Part shown: one piece after another, positions 40,882 through 48,225 of the stretch | How the letters are laid out: every line of letters begins with the position of its first letter | Position numbering within the stretch: the stretch's first letter is position 1 | Assembly: GCF_014649795.1 (NCBI RefSeq) | Contig: NZ_BMTS01000013.1 | Span: 141,508-205,507 of the forward strand | Direction of reading: 5' to 3' | DNA from: Streptomyces melanogenes | GTDB taxonomy: Bacteria > Actinomycetota > Actinomycetes > Streptomycetales > Streptomycetaceae | Length of the DNA stretch: 64,000 nucleotides | Made by a program: the position numbers and the translations under genes | The notes under the pieces: generated by a model | Databases searched by the model: none | Seen by the model: the letters and a program-made list of their open reading frames with translations, nothing else | What the model was told of the DNA's origin: nothing

Positions 40882-41214
40882 GTGGCCGGCACCCTGAAGA
40901 ACGTGACCGACGCCGACTTCGACGAGGTCGTCCTCAAGAGCGACAAGCCCGTGCTCGTCGACTTCTGGGCCGCGTGGTGCGGCCCGTGCCGCCAGATCGC
41001 CCCGTCCCTGGAGGCCATCGCGGCGGAGCACGGCGACCAGATCGAGATCGTCAAGCTCAACATCGACGAGAACCCGGCCACTGCCGCCAAGTACGGCGTG
41101 ATGTCCATCCCGACCCTGAACGTCTACCAGGGTGGCGAGGTGGCCAAGACCATCGTCGGCGCCAAGCCGAAGGCCGCTCTTCTGCGCGACCTCGACGGCT
41201 TCATCGGCGCGTAA
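40882..41214 (+). CDS. trxA: Thioredoxin
   Basis: A 110-residue thioredoxin with the redox motif WCGPC (Cys33, Cys36) and the conserved cis-proline in GVMSIPTLNVYQGGE. It is the substrate of the adjacent TrxB and a general protein disulfide reductase. The GTG at 40882 is preceded by AAGGAGG (40870-40876). A 24-bp palindrome containing parS and then a terminator hairpin follow the stop. Confidence 0.97.
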   Translation: MAGTLKNVTDADFDEVVLKSDKPVLVDFWAAWCGPCRQIAPSLEAIAAEHGDQIEIVKLNIDENPATAAKYGVMSIPTLNVYQGGEVAKTIVGAKPKAALLRDLDGFIGA

Positions 41215-41228
41215 GTCCCAGCCGCGTT

Positions 41229-41242
41229 GTTTCACGTGAAAC
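41229..41242. other. parS: parS site after trxA
   Basis: Exact GTTTCACGTGAAAC copy, here extended to a 24-bp perfect palindrome (41224-41247). It starts 14 bp after the trxA stop and abuts the terminator hairpin. Confidence 0.95.
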
Positions 41243-41248
41243 AACGCC

Positions 41249-41282
41249 ACGGGCCCGGCCCCCTCGGGGGGTCCGGGCCCGT
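41249..41282. terminator. Hairpin terminator between trxA and GNAT gene
   Basis: A 10-bp outer stem, ACGGGCCCGG / CCGGGCCCGT, with an inner C-run/G-run that can extend pairing, between two convergent genes. Confidence 0.78.
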
Positions 41283-41313
41283 TCGCTTTCTCCTGCAACC
41301 CAGGGGGCGTGCT

Positions 41314-41931
41314 CTACAGCGGCCGCAGGGCGGGCTCCTTCTGGACGGCTCCCAGCAGCCGGTCCAGGGCCAGCTCGACGTCTTCCTTCCAGGAGAGCGT
41401 CGTCCTCAGCTCCAGCCGCAGCCGGGGATGCCGGGGATGCGGCCGTACGGTCTTGAAGCCCACCGCGAGCAGATGGTCGGCGGGCAGCACACACGCGGGC
41501 TCGTGCCACCGGGCGTCCCCGAACGCCTCGATGGCCTTGAAGCCCCGGCGCAGCAGATCCTTGGCGACCGTCTGCACCATCACTCTCCCCAGCCCCTGGC
41601 CCTGGTACCCGGGCATGATCCACCCCGTTATCAACTGCACCGCGTCGGGGGACACCGGGCTGGTCGGGAACGCTGTGGAGCGCGGCACATACGCGGGCGG
41701 GGCGTAGAGGACGAAGCCCACCGGCACCTCGTCGACGTAGACGACCCGGCCGCAGGAGCCCCACTCCAGGAGCACCGCCGATATCCAGGCTTCCTTTTCG
41801 AGCTCGGGCGTTCCCGCCTTTATCGCGGCCTCTCCGCTGACGGGGTCAAGTTCCCAGAAGACACAGGCGCGGCAGCGCTTGGGAAGGTCCGGAAGGTTGT
41901 CCAGCGTGAGCGGTGCAAGCCGACGCCCCAT
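41314..41931 (-). CDS. GNAT N-acetyltransferase
   Basis: A 205-residue acetyltransferase starting MGRRLAPLTLDNLPDLPKRC. The GNAT acetyl-CoA motif is visible at GWIMPGYQGQGLGRVMVQTV, followed by the KAIEAFGDARW strand and C-terminal FKTVRPHPRHPRLRLEL. A CxxC-containing start (KRCRACVFWEL) is shared with a conserved actinobacterial group of unknown substrate found beside parB. It is downstream of parB on the same strand but separated by a strong terminator. Confidence 0.85.
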   Translation of the reverse strand: MGRRLAPLTLDNLPDLPKRCRACVFWELDPVSGEAAIKAGTPELEKEAWISAVLLEWGSCGRVVYVDEVPVGFVLYAPPAYVPRSTAFPTSPVSPDAVQLITGWIMPGYQGQGLGRVMVQTVAKDLLRRGFKAIEAFGDARWHEPACVLPADHLLAVGFKTVRPHPRHPRLRLELRTTLSWKEDVELALDRLLGAVQKEPALRPL

Positions 41932-42077
41932 GAAGGCTGTTCCTCGCTTCCCTCGCCTGCCGCCCCCTGGGCGGCTGCCAGTGCACTCCGTTCTCGGAGG
42001 AGGCCGCCGACGAATCCGCCTACCGCCCCGAGGCCCAGCCCCGCTGTCACCAGACGGGTACGGCTCACCGTTCGCAT
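41820..42077 (-). CDS. Possible 85-residue small protein overlapping the GNAT gene
   Basis: An ATG at 42077 has a good GGGGAG ribosome-binding sequence and opens an 85-codon frame whose start (VSRTRLVTAGLGLGAVGGFV) looks like a twin-Arg or membrane-anchor segment. It overlaps the first 112 nt of the GNAT gene in another frame, which weakens the case. It could be a genuine short membrane protein, or simply the leader of the GNAT gene. Comparison across Streptomyces would decide. Confidence 0.25.
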   Translation of the reverse strand: MRTVSRTRLVTAGLGLGAVGGFVGGLLRERSALAAAQGAAGEGSEEQPSWGVGLHRSRWTTFRTFPSAAAPVSSGNLTPSAERPR

Positions 42078-42174
42078 GGCTCCCCGCCCTCCCTCCGAAG
42101 TGGCCCAAGGTGGATGTGCCATACCAGAACGCATCGTATCCACCCATCGTCGGTGCGGATACCGCACAACAGCA

Positions 42175-42220
42175 AAGGGCGGGCTGTGTTCCTGTATGCA
42201 TCGGAACACAGCCCGCCCTT
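42175..42220 (-). terminator. parAB transcription terminator
   Basis: A perfect 18-bp stem, AAGGGCGGGCTGTGTTCC and its complement, with a 10-nt loop, 43 nt after the parB stop; ends in a short A/T stretch. One of the strongest hairpins in the window. Confidence 0.85.
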
Positions 42221-42262
42221 CACGACAACTGCCGTGGCTCAGACGGTGAGTGGGTTACCGGC

Positions 42263-43366
42263 TCAGGCGTCGTCGCCCTCTTCGGACTCCTCGGCGAGGC
42301 CCTTGTTGAGGACCCGTCCCTCGCCCGGGGCGAGGGTGCCGAGGATCCGCTCCAGATCGTCCATCGAAGCGAACTCGACGACGATCTTTCCCTTCTTCTG
42401 GCCGAGGTCGACCTTCACCCGCGTCTCGAAGCGGTCCGAAAGCCGGGAGGCCAGATCGGAGAGCGCGGGCGCCAGCCGGGTCCCGGCGCGCGGGCCCTTC
42501 GCCTTGGCCGTGCTCTTCGGCTCCGAGTTCAGCAGGGTCACGATCTCTTCGACCGCCCGCACCGAAAGCCCCTCAGCCACGATGCGGTGCGCCAGCCGGT
42601 CCTGCTCGTCCGAGTCGTCGACGGAGAGCAGTGCCCGGGCGTGGCCCGCCGAGAGGACCCCGGCCGCCACCCTGCGCTGAACCGGCGGCGAGAGCCGCAG
42701 CAGGCGCAGGGTGTTGGAGACCTGCGGGCGCGACCGGCCGATGCGGTCGGCCAGCTGGTCATGCGTGCACTCGAAGTCCCTCAGCAGCTGGTCGTAGGCC
42801 GCCGCCTCTTCCAGCGGGTTCAGCTGGGAGCGGTGCAGGTTCTCCAGGAGGGCGTCCAGGAGCAGCTTGTCGTCGTCCGTGTCCCGCACGATCGAGGGGA
42901 TCCGCTCCAGGCCCGCCTCACGGCAGGCCCGCCAGCGCCGCTCACCCATGATGAGCTCGAAGCGCTCGGACGACAGCTGCCGTACGACGACAGGCTGGAG
43001 CAGTCCGACTTCCTTGATGGAGGTGATGAGCTCGGCGAGGGCGTCCTCGTCGAACACCTCACGCGGCTGGCGCGGGTTGGGCGTGATCGAGTCCAGCGGC
43101 AGCTCCGCGAAGTACGCCCCGGCGGGCGCCTTCAGCTGGGGTGCCGTCGGCTCGGGCGCCTGGACCGGCACCGATGTTTCACGTGAAACGGAAGGCGTCG
43201 CGAGCGTGGCCACCTTCGCCGCCGCCACCCCGCGCTCCGCCGTCAGCATCGGCACCGCCGCCGGGGACGTGGAGGCCGTCCCCATCGAGGGTGCGGGCTT
43301 CTCCTGCGGGGCGGCGGGGATCAGCGCACCGAGCCCGCGCCCCAGACCTCTACGTCGCTCACTCAC
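42263..43366 (-). CDS. parB: ParB chromosome-partitioning protein
   Basis: A 367-residue ParB/Spo0J protein. It has the N-terminal ParB/CTPase domain (ITPNPRQPREVFDEDALAEL, then GERRWRACREAGLERIPSIV), a helix-turn-helix for parS (LADRIGRSRPQVSNTLRLLR) and a C-terminal dimerisation region. It loads on parS, spreads as a CTP-dependent clamp, and drives compaction and segregation of oriC during sporulation septation. The GTG start overlaps the parA stop by 4 nt, so translation is coupled. It contains a parS site at 43176-43189, coding for VSRET at residues 60-64. Confidence 0.97.
   Translation of the reverse strand: MSERRRGLGRGLGALIPAAPQEKPAPSMGTASTSPAAVPMLTAERGVAAAKVATLATPSVSRETSVPVQAPEPTAPQLKAPAGAYFAELPLDSITPNPRQPREVFDEDALAELITSIKEVGLLQPVVVRQLSSERFELIMGERRWRACREAGLERIPSIVRDTDDDKLLLDALLENLHRSQLNPLEEAAAYDQLLRDFECTHDQLADRIGRSRPQVSNTLRLLRLSPPVQRRVAAGVLSAGHARALLSVDDSDEQDRLAHRIVAEGLSVRAVEEIVTLLNSEPKSTAKAKGPRAGTRLAPALSDLASRLSDRFETRVKVDLGQKKGKIVVEFASMDDLERILGTLAPGEGRVLNKGLAEESEEGDDA
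43176..43189. other. parS: parS site inside parB
   Basis: Exact GTTTCACGTGAAAC copy within the coding sequence of parB, in frame as VSRET in the poorly conserved N-terminal linker. Confidence 0.95.
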
Positions 43367-44442
43367 TGGATCCCCTCCGACATGCTGTGCTGGTTGTTCT
43401 GAATGCCCGCGGGGATGTGCGTCGTCGGGTCGTAATTGATGCCGACACCGCGCAGTGCGATCTCACGAGCGGCTTCGAGATACGAGAGCGAGCCGCTGGA
43501 GCCCGGGTCATAGGTGAGCACCGTCTGGCCGTAGCTCGGAGCCTCCGAGATACGGACCGATCGCGGGATGCTCGTCCGCAGGACCTCATGGCCGAAGTGG
43601 CTGCGCACCTCGTCGGCCACCTGGGAGGCGAGCCTGGTCCTGCCGTCGTACATGGTGAGCAGGATCGTCGAGACATGCAGTGCGGGGTTGAGATGCCCGC
43701 GCACCAGATCGACGTTCCGCAGCAGCTGGCCCAGCCCTTCCAGCGCGTAGTACTCGCACTGGATGGGGATCAGGACCTCGGCACCGGCGACGAGCGCGTT
43801 GACGGTGAGGAGTCCCAGGGACGGCGGGCAGTCAATCAGGATGTAATCCAGCGGCTGCTCGTACGCCTGGATGGCGCGCTGCAGCCGGCTCTCCCGTGCC
43901 ACCAGGGACACCAGCTCGATCTCCGCACCGGCCAGGTCGATCGTGGCCGGGGCGCAGAAGAGGCCCTCCACGTCCCGGACCGGCTGGACGACCTCGGAGA
44001 GCGGTCGGCTCTCCACCAGGACGTCATAGATCGAGGGGACCTCGGCGTGGTGGTCTATCCCCAGCGCGGTGGAGGCGTTGCCCTGCGGGTCGAGGTCGAC
44101 GACCAGAACCCGGGCACCGTGCAGCGCCAGCGAGGCGGCGAGATTGACCGTGGTGGTGGTCTTTCCCACGCCGCCCTTCTGGTTGGCGACCACCATGATG
44201 CGTGTCTGCTCCGGCCGGGGCAGCCCCTCGCCGGCACGGCCGAGAGCTTCCACCGCCAGCTGGGCAGCACGACCGATGGGGGTGTCGTCCATCGGGGGCG
44301 GTGTTTCACGTGAAACATCCTCCCCCGCCGACTCGGTACGGGGACCGGGGACCGGATCGGTCATCGGTCCCGCGATGTTGGCGTCGGACCGCAAGGATTC
44401 ACTCTCCTCGACTTCAGGCTCGCAATGCACAGAGCCTGCCAT
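43363..44442 (-). CDS. parA: ParA chromosome-partitioning ATPase
   Basis: A 359-residue Walker-type ATPase that positions ParB-parS complexes in aerial hyphae. The deviant Walker A motif is NQKGGVGKTTTT (Lys89 and Lys94 with this start), the A' motif is VDLDPQGNAST, and Walker B is YILIDCPPSLGLLT. The ~85-residue N-terminal extension is low complexity and holds a parS site. The frame is open to 44625, and ATGs at 44442 and 44364 are possible; 44442 is chosen for length. Neither has a strong Shine-Dalgarno sequence, so the start is uncertain. It is coupled to parB by a 4-nt overlap. Confidence 0.93.
   Translation of the reverse strand: MAGSVHCEPEVEESESLRSDANIAGPMTDPVPGPRTESAGEDVSRETPPPMDDTPIGRAAQLAVEALGRAGEGLPRPEQTRIMVVANQKGGVGKTTTTVNLAASLALHGARVLVVDLDPQGNASTALGIDHHAEVPSIYDVLVESRPLSEVVQPVRDVEGLFCAPATIDLAGAEIELVSLVARESRLQRAIQAYEQPLDYILIDCPPSLGLLTVNALVAGAEVLIPIQCEYYALEGLGQLLRNVDLVRGHLNPALHVSTILLTMYDGRTRLASQVADEVRSHFGHEVLRTSIPRSVRISEAPSYGQTVLTYDPGSSGSLSYLEAAREIALRGVGINYDPTTHIPAGIQNNQHSMSEGIQ
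44303..44316. other. parS: parS site inside parA
   Basis: Exact GTTTCACGTGAAAC copy in the N-terminal extension of parA, read as VSRET (residues 43-47). Confidence 0.95.
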
Positions 44443-44609
44443 GCTTTCGGGGTCGTGAACCAGCGAGGCCCGTTCTTCTGTGGATGAATCCAGCTCTGTG
44501 GACAACTCCGTAGCCCGTGAGGGGGACTCCAGGGCCCCGCCCAAGGGCTTGCGGTCGCGCGGCGCGGCATTATGGCCGCGGCTGATGATTCCATGCAGCA
44601 GAGAGCGAC

Positions 44610-44623
44610 GTTTCACGTGAAAC
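44610..44623. other. parS: parS site upstream of parA
   Basis: Exact GTTTCACGTGAAAC copy about 170 bp upstream of the chosen parA start. Together with the two internal sites, this suggests that ParB binding could modulate parAB expression. Confidence 0.95.
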
Positions 44624-44721
44624 ACGATGCACGCGGCCTGCGGTCAGATCGTTACGACACTCCGAAATGCGTACGTATCGTGCCTTCTATGGAGCATCCA
44701 CCCCTCGGCGGGCCCCGCGGG

Positions 44722-45441
44722 TCAGCGGCGGCGCCTGGTGCGGCCGGTCCTGGCGGCCTTGGCGCGCTTGGCAGCGAACCGCACACCGCCCGGGCTCTCC
44801 CCGACCTCGACCCGCACGACCGTGGACAGCGGGTCCACGATGCCCTCGCCGACGTGCAGCACTGAGGTGTTCACCACACCGAGCTTGCTCAGCGCGGCCC
44901 GCGCACCCAGGATCTCCTCCTCGGCGGTGTCGCCCTTGAGCGCCAGCATCTCGCCGTAGGGGCGCAGCAGGGGCACGCCCCACCCGGCCAGCCGGTCCAG
45001 CGGGGCCACCGCACGGGCCGTGACCACGTGCACCGGCTGCACCTTACCCAGCATCTCCTCTGCCCGGCCGCGCACCACGGTCACATGGTCCAGACCCAGC
45101 AGCTCCACGACTTCCTGGAGGAAATTGGTGCGCCGCAGCAGCGGCTCAAGGAGCGTGATCTTCAGATCCGGGCGGACCAGCGCCAGCGGGATGCCAGGCA
45201 GCCCGGCCCCGGAGCCGACGTCGCAGACCGTGACGCCCTCCGGAACGACCTCGGAGAGCACGGCGCAATTGAGCAGGTGGCGCTCCCAGAGCCGGGGCAC
45301 CTCGCGCGGACCGATCAGGCCGCGCTTGACTCCCGCGTCCGCGAGCAGCTCGGCGTACCGGACGGCCTCCGGGAAGTACTCGCCGAATACCGCGCGCGCC
45401 TCTTCGGGCGCCTGGGGAAGCTCTGCTGCTGCCTCCGTCAC
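44722..45441 (-). CDS. rsmG: 16S rRNA m7G527 methyltransferase
   Basis: A 239-residue SAM-dependent methyltransferase (GidB) that methylates G527 of 16S rRNA; loss gives low-level streptomycin resistance in Streptomyces. The SAM motif is VCDVGSGAGLPGIPLA, preceded by RLWERHLLNCAVLSE, both family signatures. The C-terminal end is rich in Arg/Lys, suited to rRNA. The GTG at 45441 (VTEAAAELPQAPEEA) is chosen over the upstream frame because it has GGAAGGA upstream. It lies between khpB/jag and parA on the same strand. Confidence 0.95.
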   Translation of the reverse strand: MTEAAAELPQAPEEARAVFGEYFPEAVRYAELLADAGVKRGLIGPREVPRLWERHLLNCAVLSEVVPEGVTVCDVGSGAGLPGIPLALVRPDLKITLLEPLLRRTNFLQEVVELLGLDHVTVVRGRAEEMLGKVQPVHVVTARAVAPLDRLAGWGVPLLRPYGEMLALKGDTAEEEILGARAALSKLGVVNTSVLHVGEGIVDPLSTVVRVEVGESPGGVRFAAKRAKAARTGRTRRRR

Positions 45442-45505
45442 GGGGGACCGTCCTTCCGTACCGCGCTTCCCGCGCTGGGGTGGCTGACTATCAGGCTGAC
45501 AAAGA

Positions 45506-45535
45506 TCGGCCCCGCCTGCGAACAGACGGGGCCGA
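45506..45535 (-). terminator. Hairpin between khpB/jag and rsmG, possible attenuator
   Basis: A 9-bp stem, TCGGCCCCG / CGGGGCCGA, with a 12-nt loop, and on the transcribed strand a following ATCTTTG. It may end or attenuate the rpmH-yidC-jag transcript before rsmG-parAB. Confidence 0.5.
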
Positions 45536-45551
45536 ACAAGCAAGGAACCGC

Positions 45552-46061
45552 TCAGGCGGGGAGCACGACGACGAAGCGCTGCGGCTCCTCGCCCTCGGAC
45601 TCGCTGCGCAGACCGGCGGCGGCGACCGCGTCGTGCACGACCTTGCGCTCGAACGGCGTCATGGGCTGGAGCTTGACCGGCTGGCCGGATTCCTTGACCT
45701 CGTCCGCGGTCTTGGCACCCAGCTCGGCCAGCTCCGTGCGCTTCTTGGCCCGGAAGCCGGCGATGTCGAGCATCAGACGGCTGCGGTCGCCGGTCTCCCG
45801 GTGCACGGCCAGTCGCGTCAGCTCCTGGAGCGCCTCCAGCACCTCACCGTCACGGCCGACGAGCTTCTGCAGGTCACGGCTGCCGGAGTCGCTGATGATC
45901 GAAACCGCGGCACGGTCCGCCTCGACGTCCATGTCGATGTCGCCGTCCAGGTCGGCGATGTCGAGCAGGCCCTCAAGGTAGTCGGCGGCGATCTCCCCCT
46001 CCTGCTCCAGGCGGGACAGGGTGTCGACACCCTCGGCGGCCGGGGTGGTGCCTTCCGTCAC
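45552..46061 (-). CDS. khpB: KhpB/Jag RNA-binding protein (KH + R3H)
   Basis: A 169-residue protein with a KH domain (about residues 40-100, centred on LVGRDGEVLEALQELTRLAV) and an R3H domain at the C-terminus (MTPFERKVVHDAVAAAGLRS, then GEEPQRFVVVLP). The usual N-terminal Jag domain of Firmicutes is reduced. Such proteins bind RNA and affect cell division and envelope synthesis. It lies 14 nt downstream of yidC, the conserved spoIIIJ-jag arrangement. Confidence 0.92.
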   Translation of the reverse strand: MTEGTTPAAEGVDTLSRLEQEGEIAADYLEGLLDIADLDGDIDMDVEADRAAVSIISDSGSRDLQKLVGRDGEVLEALQELTRLAVHRETGDRSRLMLDIAGFRAKKRTELAELGAKTADEVKESGQPVKLQPMTPFERKVVHDAVAAAGLRSESEGEEPQRFVVVLPA

Positions 46062-46075
46062 GGATGGACTCCTTC

Positions 46076-47362
46076 TTACTTCTTGGACGGGTGCTTGGGC
46101 CGCTGCTGACCCTTGCGCTGTCCGGACTGGGCCTTGCTGCGTGCGGTACCGGAGGCCGGCTTGGCGGCCGGCTTGGACTTGGCGTCCTGCGGCGCGTCCT
46201 GCTTCGCCCCGGACCCCTCGTCCGACGTGCCCTTGTCCAGCGAGGTCTTCGCCGGTTCCTCGGCGTCGGCCGTGCCCTGCTGGGCGACCGCACCGGACTG
46301 GCGCTGGGCCTTGGTCTGGCGCTTGGGCTGCTGCCGCTTGGGCCCGCTGCCCTCCGCCTCGGCCGCGGTGGCCTCGCTCTTCACCACGGAGCCGTCGGCC
46401 TGGGCCGCGAAGCCCTGCTTGGCCAGGCCGGTGATGAACTTGCGCTCGTTGTCGTTGCGGTCCGGGCCCTTGGCCACGATCGCCTGGACCACGGCGCGAC
46501 GGCGCTTGCCGCGGACGTCACTGTGGGCGGCGATGCTCTTGCTCAGCCGCTCCAGGTAGCTGGCCTGCGCCTTCGAGCCCGGCGTCGGGTTCTGGTTGAT
46601 CACGTACATCTGCTGGCCCATGGTCCACACGTTGGTGGTCAGCCAGTAGACGAGGACACCGACGGGGAAGTTGATGCCCATCACGGCGAACATGACCGGG
46701 AAGACGTACATCAGCATCTTCTGCTGCTGCATGAACGGCGTCTTCACCGAGAGGTCCACGTTCTTCGTCATCAGCTGGCGCTGGGTGAAGAACTGCGAGG
46801 CGGACATCAGCACGATCATGATCGCGGTCACGACGCGGACGTCGGTCAGCGTGGCGCCCAGGCTCTCGACCTTGGAGGCGCTGTCCGTGAACTTGGCCGC
46901 CAGCGGGGCGCCCATGATGTGCGCCTTCTGGGCGCTCTCCAGCAGCGGCTGGTTGATGACGCCGATGGTCTTGCCGCTCGCGATGCCCGACAGCACGTGG
47001 TAGAGCGCGAAGAAGAACGGCGACTGCGCCAGGATGGGAAGGCACGAGGAGAGCGGGTTGGTGCCCGTCTCCTTGTACAGCTTCATCATCTCTTCGGACT
47101 GACGCTGCTTGTCGCTCTTGTAGCGCTCCTGGATCGCCTTCATCTTCGGCTGGAGCGCCTGCATGTTCCGGGTCGACTTGATCTGCTTCACGAAGAGCGG
47201 GATCAGACAGATCCGGATCAGCACCACCAGGGACACGATGGACAGTCCCCAGGCCCAGCCCGTGTCCGGGCCGAAGATCGCGCCGTACAGCCGGTGGAAC
47301 TGGACGATGACCCAGGAAACAGGGGTGGTGATAAAGCTGAACAGACTGGCAATCGTGTCCAC
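46076..47362 (-). CDS. yidC: YidC/Oxa1 membrane-protein insertase
   Basis: A 428-residue insertase that places membrane proteins alone or with SecYEG. After an N-terminal helix (SWVIVQFHRLYGAIFGP) the core shows WGLSIVSLVVLIRICLIPLF, the charged KMKAIQERYKSDKQRQSEEM hairpin, and PILAQSPFFFALYHVL. It ends with a long Lys/Gln/Ala-rich tail, typical of Gram-positive YidC that can bind ribosomes. The GTG at 47362 lies 3 nt after the yidD stop, so translation is probably coupled. Confidence 0.96.
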   Translation of the reverse strand: MDTIASLFSFITTPVSWVIVQFHRLYGAIFGPDTGWAWGLSIVSLVVLIRICLIPLFVKQIKSTRNMQALQPKMKAIQERYKSDKQRQSEEMMKLYKETGTNPLSSCLPILAQSPFFFALYHVLSGIASGKTIGVINQPLLESAQKAHIMGAPLAAKFTDSASKVESLGATLTDVRVVTAIMIVLMSASQFFTQRQLMTKNVDLSVKTPFMQQQKMLMYVFPVMFAVMGINFPVGVLVYWLTTNVWTMGQQMYVINQNPTPGSKAQASYLERLSKSIAAHSDVRGKRRRAVVQAIVAKGPDRNDNERKFITGLAKQGFAAQADGSVVKSEATAAEAEGSGPKRQQPKRQTKAQRQSGAVAQQGTADAEEPAKTSLDKGTSDEGSGAKQDAPQDAKSKPAAKPASGTARSKAQSGQRKGQQRPKHPSKK

Positions 47363-47365
47363 TAA

Positions 47366-47701
47366 TCAGGCTCCTTGAGCATTGGGCGAGGTCTCTGCGG
47401 CCGGGCTGGGCTCGGTCTCGGCGGCAAAGTGCCCGCCCTTGTCGCCGCGCCAGGCATTGCGCAGCGCCTCGTGCCAACGAGGGCGCTTGCGTTCGGGGAC
47501 GTAGTCCACGCCGCCCGGCGACCACGGGTTGCACCGCAGAATGCGCCAGGCGGTCAGTGCCGTGCCCTTCACCGCGCCATGCCGGTCAATGGCCGTGAAT
47601 CCGTAGTGGGAACACGACGGGTAGTACCTGCAGACGGGCCCGAGCAGCGGGCTGATCGTCCACTGGTACAGCTTGATCAGGGCCAGCAGCGGGTACTTCA
47701 T
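47366..47701 (-). CDS. yidD: YidD membrane-protein insertion efficiency factor
   Basis: A 111-residue member of the YidD (DUF37/HTH alpha-hydrolase-like) family, a membrane-associated protein that improves YidC-dependent insertion. Family features are IKLYQWTISPLLGPVCRYYP, then PSCSHYGFTAIDRHG and RCNPWSPGGVDYVPE with conserved cysteines. Its start overlaps the rnpA stop by 4 nt (47698-47701), and yidC follows 3 nt later, giving a tightly coupled operon. Confidence 0.94.
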   Translation of the reverse strand: MKYPLLALIKLYQWTISPLLGPVCRYYPSCSHYGFTAIDRHGAVKGTALTAWRILRCNPWSPGGVDYVPERKRPRWHEALRNAWRGDKGGHFAAETEPSPAAETSPNAQGA

Positions 47702-48069
47702 CGCGCACCCCCTCCCAGCAGCCGCTGGAAGGCGGCGTCCAGGTCTCGGGCCAGATGTGCATGATCGGCATCGCCCGCGCCGGGCAATGCTCGTACGACC
47801 ACCAGGCTACCGGGGGGCAGCTGGGACAGCCGATCGCGCATCAGATGGCGAAGCCTGCGCTTCACCAGGTTGCGGACGACCGCTACGCCCACGGCCTTGC
47901 TGACGACGAAACCCGCACGCGTCGGGGGAGCGCTCTCCCCAGGCGCGTGCGGGTCCGTTGCACCGCTGCGTAGATGGACGACGAGGAGCGGGCGACCGGC
48001 CCGGCGTCCTCGGCGTACCGCGGTCGCGAAGTCTTCGCGCCGCCTCAGCCGATTCTCGGTAGGCAGCAC
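47698..48069 (-). CDS. rnpA: Ribonuclease P protein component
   Basis: A 123-residue basic protein, the protein subunit of RNase P that matures tRNA 5' ends. The RNR motif is VRNLVKRRLRHLMRDRL, and the start LPTENRLRRREDFATAVRRG is typical. A GTG start is used. It lies 18 nt downstream of rpmH in the classic rpmH-rnpA-yidD-yidC order. Confidence 0.94.
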   Translation of the reverse strand: MLPTENRLRRREDFATAVRRGRRAGRPLLVVHLRSGATDPHAPGESAPPTRAGFVVSKAVGVAVVRNLVKRRLRHLMRDRLSQLPPGSLVVVRALPGAGDADHAHLARDLDAAFQRLLGGGAR

Positions 48070-48087
48070 GTCATGACCTGTATGCGA

Positions 48088-48225
48088 TTAGGCGGACAGG
48101 CTGGCGCGGCCCTTGCCACGACGGTTCGCGAGGATGGCGCGGCCGGCACGGGTACGCATCCGCAGGCGGAAGCCGTGGGTCTTGGCGCGACGACGGTTGT
48201 TCGGCTGGAAGGTGCGCTTGCTCAC
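48088..48225 (-). CDS. rpmH: 50S ribosomal protein L34
   Basis: A 45-residue, strongly basic L34 protein, read on the reverse strand as (G)TG-SKRTFQPNNRRRAKTHGFR..., ending RASLSA; it is too short for automatic ORF calling. A GTG start is used with GGAGCC upstream. It is divergent from dnaA, as in most bacteria, and heads the rnpA-yidD-yidC transcript. Confidence 0.96.
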   Translation of the reverse strand: MSKRTFQPNNRRRAKTHGFRLRMRTRAGRAILANRRGKGRASLSA

